Shown piece by piece: positions 29,001 to 41,000 of a stretch of 64,000 nucleotides of DNA; positions within the stretch are counted from its first letter, which is position 1; each line of letters starts with the position of its first letter. A program made the position numbers and the translations under genes. This stretch comes from Brachypodius melanocephalos. Lineage: Eukaryota; Chordata; Aves; Passeriformes; Pycnonotidae. Under the pieces are notes generated by a model that was not told where the DNA came from, did not search any database, and was given only the letters and a program-made list of their open reading frames with translations. The DNA lies in the NCBI GenBank assembly GCA_013398615.1, contig VZSR01003798.1, positions 13,465,117-13,529,116 of the forward strand, written 5' to 3'.

Positions 29001-32000
29001 AAAGCAGGGCATGAAGTCAGTTCTCATGGGTGTGATTGCTGGGAGGTGGGGGAAGGCTACAATAATTTCTCAGCTTTTTTTGAGGAAGAAACTTAAGTAT
29101 CTCTGTTCTACTTTTTTTTCTATCTTAATTAGCTAATTAGAAAGCAAAATGAAAGGGAAAAGGTAAGGTATAATGGAAATAAGGATTTTCTTTCCTTATG
29201 GTATGTCACAACTGTCTCATTTCTGTGCAATACAGGTAAAAAGACAAGGTGTGCAATTATAAAAGTTACACATTCATTGCTTTATTACTAGCTAGGTTAT
29301 AAAATAGAATTGTAATTTGGGCACCTATGCTTGTTCAACTGAGCAAGGCAACTGGGTATTGTTCTTCTTGGTTAGGGCCCCAGAACCACAGAGACCTCAA
29401 GTGAAGCCTCCTGAAGACATTGTGCGTTCCAATCACTACGATCCTGAGGAGGATGAGGAGTATTACCGGAAGCAGCTCTCCTACTTCGATCGCAGGAGTT
29501 TTGAAAATAAGCCATCGGCGCAGGTTCCTGCCAGCCATCACTCTGAGCCCACCAAACCAATACATTCACAGAATCAGCTGAATTTCAGCAATTATTCTAA
29601 GTAAGTTGGGGTTCTTTGGCTTTTTTAATTCGAAGGGGGCATCTAGGACTAAAACAGGAATTCTGCTTCTGTTCAGTGGAGTTCAGGGACTTGTATTGAG
29701 ATGAAATTTTGTATTCATGAAGTCTGAAGTTTCTGTTTAGGTGTGGCTTTAGTTTAAAAGCATATACCTCTATAACTTTTTATTTTGGTAAGTTAATAAT
29801 TTTTGCAGGTATCAAGGCCTTCAACGTGGTGCTTTTACTTACTGCTTACTAGCATACAATCATAGAATTGTTTAGGTTGGAAAAGTCCACTAAGATCAAG
29901 TCCAGTTCATTAAGTGGTGGACCTAGCACTGCCAGGTCCACCACTTAAATCAGTCCCTAAGTGCCACATCTACGCATCTTTTCACCTCCAGGGATAGGGA
30001 CTCCATGACTTCCCTGGGCAGCCTGTTCCAATGTCTGATAGTTCTTTCAGTGAAGAAACGGTTCCCAATATCCAACCTAAAGCACAATTTGAGTTCGCTT
30101 CCTCTTGTCCTGTCACTCCTTACCAGGAGAGGAGGCTGACCCCACCTGGCTACAATCTCCTTTTAGTGAGCTGTAGACTGATAATGTCTCTCCTGAGCCT
30201 CCTCCAGGCTGAGCCCCCAAGCTCCCTCAGCTGTAATTCACAAGATTTGTGCTCCAGACCCTTCCCCAGCCCTGTTGCCGTTTTCTGGACCTGCCCAATG
30301 TCCTCCTTGCAGTGAGGAGCCCAGAACTGGACACAGCACTCGAGCTGTGGCCTCAGCAATGCCCAGCACAGAGGGATGGTCACTGCCCTGCTCCTGCTGG
30401 ACACACCATGGTGACACAGGCCAGGTGCCATCGGCCTTCTTGGCCACCTGGGCACAGCTGGCTCATGTTCAGCTGCTGTTGATCAGCACCCCCAGGGCCT
30501 TTTGCAGCCCCTCTGCCCCAGCCTGTGGCACTGCAGGGGTTGGTGTGAGCCAAGGGCAGGAGCCAGCCTGGGCCCTGCTGAGCCTGGCACAGCTGGCCTC
30601 AGCCCACTGATCCAGATCCCCCGGCAGAGCTTTCCTACCCTCCAGCAAATCAACACCCCCACTTCGTTTTGAGTCACCCCTGAACTTACTGGGGGAGTGC
30701 TCTCAATGCCCTCATCAAGATCATTGGTTGTGTTCTGTTTATGATCATAAGCAGACATAACAAAGTATTTTCTTAGTCTGATACAGTAGTGCTTACACAT
30801 TTCAAAGCAAAGGTTTTTATTTATTCCAGTTCTGCATGCATTTGTTCTTGTGCACGTTAGCCATGTTTGACATTAGGAAACTGAGCCTTTAGGGAATATT
30901 GCTGAGGCCAGAATTTAATCTGTTGATGGAAACATCTGTTTCCTGTATTGTTTTGCTTCCTTGATTTGGAACATTTTGATACAGAAATTGTGTGAAAGCT
31001 CATACACAGATTTAGCTAAGGTAAAGAGCTGGCTATTTTGGAGGATACTTACACAAAACTTTTTGAATACTTTCCACAGTTACCTAAATTTGTTTTGATT
31101 CTGTAAATTTGTTTTGAAACTGTAACAGGATATTTGTAGCTGTTACTGTGAAAAGCTACCTTGGTTTGCTGCACGCAGCCTGAAAATGGGTGTTTTTGAA
31201 GGCTTTGGTTGTATTCCTGCTTGAAAGATGGACTATTCAGGTCAAGCTGAAAATCTGGCAGCCTTAATGTAAATGAGATGTTTAGGATGAAATTATTAGC
31301 TAGCTGAAGTTTTAGAATGTTGAGTGTATGTGCAAGGGATCTTTCATGTACTTGATACACCATGTTCAGTGCTTGTTTTAAAGGATTTGAGCTGTGACTT
31401 GGGAATCCAGGTTTTTTGTTTGGTCATTGTGATCTCCCACTGTCTTTGTGACCTGTGAATGTTGGAATACCCCAAAAAGGTTGACAAGTTTTAAAGGTTT
31501 CACTTTTTTTTTTTTCCTAATGATGTCTATATTGGTATCTGTAACCAGTTCTGATTCTCAGGCAGGGATGCTTCTTATCCTTCCTTTTCACTTGCCCAGT
31601 GTCTTCTGGTGGAAAGATGAGAGCTTTGCTGTTCTGCTCTCTGGGCATCATAAGCACAGACCTGAGAAAGCTGTTCTGACTAGCCTCAGAGCAGTAATTT
31701 TCAAAGTTCCACTCTCACATACAAAACCCACAGAAGATCCATTTTGGTCTGCAGGCATGGACTGTGTTGCCATTGAAAATGCAAGTCATGCTTTGGGAGA
31801 ACCGTTGTGAGCTTTCATCGAGTAATTGTGAGGATTGTAAAATTCTTCAGATGGAGAGTGTGGAAAGCTTTCATTGTACATTTGTTATTTTCTGCAGTGT
31901 TGTCTTGGTGAAAAGCATGAGAGACAGACACAACTGTTAACTCTTGGTGCAGAACAGCTCATGGCTGAGAGGGATTGTTCCATATTTCTACTACTGCTTC

Positions 32001-35000
32001 TGTCTGCTGTGACACTTGTATTTGTTGGCTGCTCAGTTGTGGTTATGTTTTGATCATGAGTTAGTGTATGACTTCAGGGCTTGTACGTATGGGAAGGTGA
32101 CCTCTTACTGCCACAGAGGAGTAAAGATAAATACTGATTTTAAGGCTGACAATTTCATGTGTCATGTGGGACAAACATGTGTTGTGTTTTTGCTTTGTGA
32201 AAGAATGTAACCCTTAACAGGAAGGGACAGACATGGGAAAGAAAATTTACCCAGGGTAGTCCAGTGCAAACAGACAAATACTAAAATATTAATGTAAGTG
32301 GAAAGAGATAAACAAGAATGCTGCTCAGTTGGACAGTGCTGCCTCTAGTACACTGCAGTGTCCTTGTGTGGAAACAAACCAACTGCTGTCTTGAGGAAGC
32401 ATTCATGTTTAGGACTCTCCTTTCACCAGCTTCCACATTGTTCCTGTTACTTGCTCAGTATTAATCTTTTTTCCCAGTGAATTTCTATGGTAATTGTGAT
32501 TCTGTGAATAAACTCTTCTAAAAATAAACAGGACTAAATTTGGATTATACAGGAACTGTTGATTACGCAATCTCTTGCTTCTGAATAATCCGTATAATGT
32601 ATTCTGGGTACACAGGACAGATTTTATTTATTCATGAGCAATAGCTACAACTTTCTTAGTGTTAAATATTAATGTGAAACATCAAATTATGTAAAGTTCT
32701 TTGCCACTGAGCAAGTATGGTGACAGTACGTCTTTTTCCCACTACAAATTATTTTACTCTTTTATTTTGTTGGAGGTTTATTTTCATAATTTAGGAAATT
32801 TATGCCGTTGCTAAAGCTGCTTTGTAGGGATAATGCCACATCTGCGTGTTACAGTTGTCAGGAACTGTAGAATAAAGGATAGTTTCTCTTGATGTGAGAA
32901 AATAGTAGAACTTGTAAATGGGTGTGTTTCAGTGGATCCAGCTGAAGCAATTTGAGGCAGAAATCCAGCGGCTGGGAGTAGTGCATTTGCCGCTGCTTGG
33001 TTCAGTGTAACTACCTGCTTTAGCTTGGCATGCTGCAGAGTGAGGTAACTGCAGATTTCTGTGCTGAGTAGGGTTTAGAGTACTCACAGGAGCAGCTGCA
33101 GCCCCAGCTGAGGAGGCAGTGAGAACAGCATCCAGACTCCTGAGTGTCTGTTAGCTGGAGTCTATGGAACACCAGCAAAGAGCTGCTGTTGTACCCATGG
33201 GTTTATGACCTGGGTCCCACTGGTTTGTTCTAGGGGTTCATTTCTGCTTCCTTTCAAATTAAAGTAGCAATTTTGTAATGAAGATGAAGTGGGAAACAGG
33301 TTAGGAAACAGCCTAGCAATGATATGGGGAGCTTCATTAGAAGCTGTGAGGGATCGGGGTGCTGTGGATCACTTTGGCTGCACGCAGGTTCTGAGCAGTG
33401 TGGATGGGATTGTGTCTGACTCTTGGTCAGGAGCCTGTGACAGAATGTGCTTCCTACTAAACACAACTTTGTTCTCTGTTCCCTTCATCAGAAGGTACTG
33501 CTCTTTCCCATTTTTCATTCCCCAGGACACTGACAGGCAGTTCTGATCAGTGTGGAGTGTGTTGGGTGTTTTTGTGGGCTTTTGCAGGGCTGCCCTCCTC
33601 TGGTTCCTGTCTCCCTCTGGGAAGCAGTGATTTCAGGTGGGCACTTTCCTGAGAGAGCAGCTCTTACCCACCTGGAATAAAGGCTACAGGGAGAGAGCAT
33701 GCAGTAATGACTCCTGTTGCTGGATAAATCATTCTTTGGATAAAATCAGTAGGAATGGAAGCTTTGAGAGAGATCTAAAATCTCTTTTTTGCAACTGTGG
33801 TTTTCGAGATATGATCACTGATCTCCTCATTCATGTGGTGATCAAGCAGACTTTTCAAAAGTTACCAGCCTTTTCTTAGTTTCATAGCATACAGAAAGTG
33901 AAGGGATGAGGGAAAGCTGTCCTCATGTACAGTATGTTTTCTTGCTACATGTAAGCAAGGTAAGTGTTAAAAATCAAAGGAAGCCATCAGTATACTTACG
34001 CTTCTATCTCTCCTAGTATTCGTAAGCAGTTCTTAGATGTCCTTTTAGATAGTGTTGAACACAACCAGAAGCATTTTATGGTGTGGGCTCTCTATTGGAT
34101 GAGCTGATAGTGCTGGAGAAACAGTTGCTATGAATGTGCCCTCAGTAGATGTTCTGCAGTATAGCACAAAACTGCTGTCATTCTGTCAGTCATGGCTGAA
34201 GAAGTTGTTTCAAATTGGACCATATGAGAGGTTGTTAATTTCTTTCAGTGTATTGAATAACTTTGTTTATACAGACTGTAACAAATCTCATTCTTATTTT
34301 TAATATCTGCCAATACAAGATCTTGACTATCTCCTAATTCACTGACCAAATCTCCTGTTGAGTGTAGTATGTGATCATTGTACACATGCATATGGTAAAG
34401 GTTTTGTCAGAAACATCTCTGTGAATAGTGTCTCTGTTTCAACAACCTTGTCATATGACACCTGCTAGGACTAACATAAAAAGTGTGAAGAAATAATATG
34501 CTTAAGATAGAAATAATATGCTTAAGATAGAATGACTGTTTTCTTTCATTCTTCTATTGCTGTTTGCTTTGCCATCACCTAGATTTCTTGGCTCTTACAC
34601 TAGCTATGACTACTTGAAAAGGAACATCAAGTGGTAAGAATGTTGTTGATGTGAGGATGTTTTCAGGTGTCCTCTCACTGTTACATTTCATCACAGGCAT
34701 TATGTGCACTTAAAATTTGAAACACACAAATTCTGGAAGAGAGTGCAATAAATATATTGCAGTCCAAAATTACAGGTGTTTGTGAAATCAGCCATTTTCT
34801 GAAGTAAACCTGTGGATAAACATTTCTAGCATAAGAAAAATGTTTTGAAAATAAGATTTAAAAGTTACATATGCTATGCACATAAAGCTAGTGAAGCTTA
34901 AGCTGATTACATTTCTAATTAAGATGGCATTGCTCGAATACTAGGTGTATTTAAAAAAGTTATACTAGAATCCATTGTCCTGTTGGCTAATTATGCTTTT

Positions 35001-38000
35001 CAAAAACAACCCCAAAAAGAAGTGGATTTACATTTTTCTTTCAAAGACCCATGAAATTAGAGAACACTCTTTCATTGAAATTACTCCAAATGAAGTTGAA
35101 AATTTAATATCTAGTAGGCAATAATGCAAATACACCTGAAATGTCATCTGCCTTTTGTTTGCCTTGGTTCGTGTTACTAATCTTCTAAAGGTCAATGTTG
35201 TCTGAATCTCTTGTGTTTATCAATAAATGTTTTTATACTTGAGAAAGGCTATTCAAGAAAATAATATTTTAATGTTTATAGGAAGAGATGGAAATCAGGT
35301 GATCATAGAAGACAAAAAATAGCAGTGAATGCAGGAGGTGTGAAGAAACTGAGCAGTCAAATATTTGGTTTATAATTCTATTTCAACAGGGGGAAACCAA
35401 CTGATACTGAACCAATGGATAGACCTGTTGGTGAAAAGCGCTATGAGCCAATCCCTCAAGTTACAACTCCTCCTCCTGCTCCTTCAGTCCAGTACACACA
35501 GCCACAGTCAATTAACAGCCCTGTCCTGTCTCTCCCAGCACACCACAAGCCTGCACTTTCTGAAGGTGAGCAGTTACAAAGCTGACCTTTGTGGGGACAA
35601 CTAGTGCTTGTCACATGCTTGTGGGGTGATTGTGTTATTCTCTAACTGAAACATGGAATAATTATTATTGAAAATAGTTTTTTACACTAGTGAGATTGAG
35701 TTATATGAAATTATTTGGTGATACTCTGAAACCAGGTAGCTTCCAGGTATTACCAGTACCCGTGACTGTCTCAGTTGTCTCAGCAAAGATGAAGTAAAAC
35801 TCCCTGTGCTTTGGACCACCATTCTTCTGACATGAGTAATAGTTGTAGGCTTCTAGACAAAAAAGAAAAAGTTGTTTTCACTTTCACATTGAGGGGATTG
35901 CCCAGTTCAATTGAATTTTCTGGTTTGTGCAAGTACACAATGGTATTTCAGTACTGTTTTTCTGGGGGTTTGATCATGTTCTAAATTAGCTAACCTTTCT
36001 AGTGAAAGGTCATACCATTGTCTCCAACATGTTTAATGAAACGTTAGATAACTTGCCCAGGTGTACAAAATGCAATAGGAGGACAGATGATCTAAGAGAG
36101 CTAAGCTGAACCTGTGTGTATTTTATACTGAAGATTAAGAATTGACTAAAATGTGTTCTTATGCCTCAGTGTATGTGACTAGACATTCCTGGTGGTTACT
36201 GACAAGTTTGGGTATTTTCATTTTCGTTGCAGTTAACTCTGTGTCCGACCCTCCTCCACCTCAGAATAAGTCAGCAATTTTCAGATCCTCTAGAGAGGAC
36301 ACTGTGCAGTCCACCTTCTACCCTCAGAAAAGCTTCCCTGACAAAGGCCCTGTTAATGGAACTGAGCAGATTCAGAAAACAGTCACTCCTTCCTACAACC
36401 GCTTCTCCACCAAACCTTACACGAGCGCTGCACGGCCCTTCGAGCGCAAGTTTGAGAGTCCCAAATTCAACCACAACCTCTTGCCAAATGAAGCTCAGCA
36501 TAAACCAGAGTTGCCATCAAAATCTTCAAATTCTCCTCAACCCATTTTGAAAGCACACAGCTCATCGCAGCCTCCCGACTTTGAGAGTGGAATGGACACC
36601 TATGCTGTACAGGTCGACAAGCCTAAATATCAACCAAATAATGTTAATGCTGTGCCTAAAGCCATTCCTGTAAGGTGAGCTGCTGCTCCTTCTCTTTCCA
36701 CTTGTACATCTATAGGTCATCTGTCAAAAATACAGCTGCTTTTATTCTGCTTCCAATTTCTGTTGATGTTACAGTTGAAAGAGTGATGCTATGATTCTGA
36801 ATTCTGCCAAAGGATAGATACTTATAATATCTTCTATGTCCCTGTACTCTGTTGCATTCTGTTATTAGAAAGTGGCATGGCTTTTACTTCCTAGCTCTCA
36901 TACTGAATTATAAATTTTCTGGTAGATAGTAATAATTTGTCCTTGCAATCTATTTCCAGAAGATGGAATTAATTTCTAAAGATAGTTACTGCACCAAATC
37001 ATATTCATTGTGTGCTTAGAGAGACCTCATGGGACACGTGAATAAGGGATACTTTAAAAATACTTGTGAAAAGAGAATGAAACTGCAGAAGTTACTTGTT
37101 GGTGCTCTTTACTGTGAGACAAACCAGCAGCTGCTTAATTGCAGCTCATGCTTGCCTAATATGCTTTAACACATATCAGAACTATGTCAAGAGCAACAGA
37201 TACTGTTACAGTCTTAAACTATTTGCTTTTGCAATAGAAAATATAACAGTGCAAATAGAACAGTGTTTTATTAATAGTTTATATCAAGATAATAATAATG
37301 CATGAACCAGACTTAAAATTTTGCTGTTTGTCCTGTATGTTCTTAAGCATGAATGTTTTATGCTAGGTAGTTCTGTAGACTGCTACGTTTTGAAGTTAAT
37401 GGTTCTTGGAGTGAAATTCTTTTGAAACTGTTCTGAAAACTTCATCAAGGTTACTCAAAGTTAAAAGTTTCTCTTTAGTTATAGCCTGGCAACCTGGAAA
37501 AGCGTGTGTAATATTTTTTTTAAACCAGCTTTGTTTTCTACATATATATGTAAGTAGAAGAGTTCAGTGTCACTTGAATAACAATTAGTAGTTCTTCTGG
37601 TATTAAAGTCAGACTGTGGTTTTGGGATAAAACATAAACCTTCCAATGTTAGATGCGTTTACTTTTATGAAGCTGAGCGTGTAGCTGAGGTAAGCTCTTT
37701 CTGTATAATGCCAGAAGCAGGCAGTTGGAAACACAAGATTCAGGTGGTCTGATTTCTTACTTTAACTTCTCGCTGAATGTTTTCAGAGTTTGTGAGATTT
37801 GCTGTTTTTTTGGTTTGTTGGGGGGTTTCTTTCTTTGTTTTGGAGGTGTTTTTTGGGTGGAATTGGGGTTTTTTTGCCAGAGTTTCAGGAAGGAAATATT
37901 GATAACACTGCTAGGCTTTCTGTCTTTTCAGCCCTACAGCACTTGAGGATGAGGAGGAGGAAGATGGACACACTGTTGTAGCCACAGCAAGAGGTGTATT

Positions 38001-41000
38001 TAACAGCAATGGTGGTGTGTTGAGCTCCATAGAGACTGGAGTTAGTATTATTATACCACAAGGAGCCATTCCAGAGGGAATAGAGCAAGAAATATATTTC
38101 AAAGTCTGCAGAGACAACAGTATACTTCCACCTTTGGATAAAGAGAAAGGTAACAGCTGGCACTGTGCACTGTTCTGTTATTCAATACAATTATTTTCTA
38201 ACAAGAACAAAACAGAATATGAAAGTAACCTTGATATACTTCAATAGCTTTCATTTTGAGATTGTAGTGTGTTCTACTGACAAGTCACTTGAGTGAGAAA
38301 CAATGGTGTGCTTTACTGGCAGGTCTAAATGTTCATATTTTTTCTAAATTGAGTTACTGAGTAGCTCTGTGGTGTAATTGTGTAATACTTTGAATATATT
38401 CCATGAAAAGTCAGTAACAGCTTTTTCTTTCTCTTAACTCCAGGTGAAACACTTCTTAGCCCCTTGGTCATGTGTGGGCCTCATGGACTCAAATTCCTGA
38501 AGCCAGTGGAGCTGCGCCTGCCACACTGTGCGTCTATGACCCCTGATGGTTGGTCTTTTGCTCTAAAATCCTCCGACTCCTCGTCGGGTATGCTGTCCTC
38601 CCTCTGTCCTTTTGGGGCTTTTGGGTGCTATCGTATAATTTAAGTTATTTTGGCTAAAGGTGATGCTGTGTAATACGAAAACTCAATCATTGTATTTGTG
38701 TCAAACTCTCCCATCTCACTTTCATTACAAATGTCTTTCTTACATTTACTCATGGTGCAAAATCATAGCTAGAACCATGATAGCAGAAAAAGAGTAATAT
38801 CTCTAGTCTATTAAATATTACCATATTTTTCTATTCTGTCTTCTTTCTTGAGGACTGCTACAGCTGAATACACTTGAAATGATAGTCGCACTAAAATCGA
38901 GAGGAAATGAATATGTACCTCTGATTGGCCTTTGTAACATAACTGGTGTTTGTCTGTTGCTTAATTAACCATATAGGACTCTGGCAAATCTTAACAATCT
39001 GCATGCTCATAAATCATGATTTAACGCTTGTTAACTGTTTCCATGTGTGCAAGTTGATGCTAACAATTGGGTCATTTAAGAAAACTATAGTGTTCAGTAA
39101 AAGCATTTACAGTTTATTCTAATGTAGCTGGTTTTTCCAAAAGACTTTTCTTGCTTGCTCCTACCTATCTCTCCTCTACTGCCTTTATCCAGAAGTCTCT
39201 GGTTGATAGTAAAAGTTGCAACTAGGTTGCAATTTTATTTACCTGTTCATTTTTACCTCACTGTGGCTTTCTGGGATGAGGGAGAGAATGTATTGGCTGA
39301 AATTGTCAGTGAGGAGCCTAATTGAGAATTCTGGGCAAGTTTCAAGCAATTTCATGAAACGGCTGTGAGGTTACAGAGATTTGAAAAGGAATGTTTGCAC
39401 ATCTGGGGAAAAAAGTCTTAAGGTTTTATTCAGCTACTTTCAAAATTTATGGTGGAAGAATCAAGCCATTAATGTGCACATGTGATCTGAGTACTGACTG
39501 AAAAATGTATTTCTGTATACAGCATTTAAGCCACCATGTATGCATATCTTCTCTCACCAATGTATCTATCACTGTCAACACCAAAGCACTGATGCTTTGA
39601 AAGATTAAAGCATCAATCCCCTTCATGGGGAATCAATAATCTAGAGGTATTAATGGCAATAATTTTTAGTTGTTTTTTATAAGCTATTCTATGCATGTGT
39701 TGCATGCATCTATTTAACAATGTGTGTATACATGGCAGTGTTAAAACACGGGCTCAGAAACGATAAGAGTCCCAAAAGATATGACAACTATGTACAAAAC
39801 CAACAGAGCACTTCCTTTGTAACTAATAGCACCTGTTCATGAACTTACTTGAAGTGAAGGGAGAGGACTCAAATGACCTAAACAATAACTGAAGTTCCTG
39901 AGACATTTTCCTCCCTTTCCAAAGTGGGATGTGTGTGTGCGCGCATGTGTGGGTGAAAGCAAGAGCGTGTATATTTAAACCCTAACACTTTCTGTACTGT
40001 AAATATAACACCACATTCTGTTAATCTGAAATGGGATGTATATCATAACATTGCTCTTTCGAGACAAACTTAAAGATTAGGCAATTCTGTCTTATGATAT
40101 GTAAGTAGACCATACTGTGTCTTAAATAAATAATTGTTTTCTCTCTTTCTAAATTAGTTGGTTATGGGACTCTGATTCTTGGGGTGGCTTTATTATAACA
40201 ATTTATACAATTCTGGGGTTTTCCTCTCTTCAGTCGTCTGCTCTACCTCATCTTTTCTCAATGTATCCATGTTCTGTCCTAAAAGTGACATTCATTTGCA
40301 CTTACTAACATCCTTTCTGCCACATTTAAGCCTCATACATTGGTATTTTACTCGTAAACCCCTGCAAAGCCTAACTGATTCTGGTATTAAAGCCGACTGG
40401 GAAAAAAAGTTGCCTTTTATGGCCACACTGATTAGAACACAAAAAATACTGAGTGATCTCTATTTTCCTTTTCAAAGCTGTTGTATGGGAAAATACGGGG
40501 AAAACATTCTCCATAGCTATGTATCCTTACTATTTATTTAGAAGGAAAGGTTGGAAACAAGTCTGCCTGTCTCATGTGCATGACTAGGACCCGACCATCT
40601 TACAGTACTGCTCAACTCCTTTAATCCATTTGGTCATATGAGTTTTGAATGGAAATTCCTGGATCTATAAAAGGAAAAATTCTCCAGCATTATTCAGGTT
40701 TTTGATTGAAATAAGCAGTCTCAGCTGGTTGCAGTAAATCTGTTTGTGTTCTCTGACTATACACCGGCCACTTCTGTTCTTTGTCACTACGTTAGATGTT
40801 GCCATCACTCAGTGCATTGTGTACTTCATTTTGTTTTCATGAGTTCAAGAAAATGACGTGGAATTTGTATCATTCTCGCTTAATACCGAGGTCTCAGGTG
40901 TTTGCTCAGCTGTGTGACTGGGTTCTTTAGCTTGTTACACATTTCTCCTCGAGGCAGATTTATTTGGCCAAGCTATTTAATGTCATTTATCTGAAAGGCT

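Larger units (their letters stand above)
29601..35389 (+). other. TJP1: TJP1 intron (5.8 kb) with CR1 and a candidate exon
   Basis: The longest intron seen. It holds an antisense CR1 at 29859-30730, a 20-bp tandem duplication at 34491-34530 and a candidate cassette exon at 34583-34633. The rest is unremarkable AT-rich sequence with short spurious open frames. Confidence 0.8.

Noticed and set aside
30249..30610. Long plus-strand ORFs rich in Pro, Cys and Ala
   Set aside because: They are antisense readings of the CR1 element.
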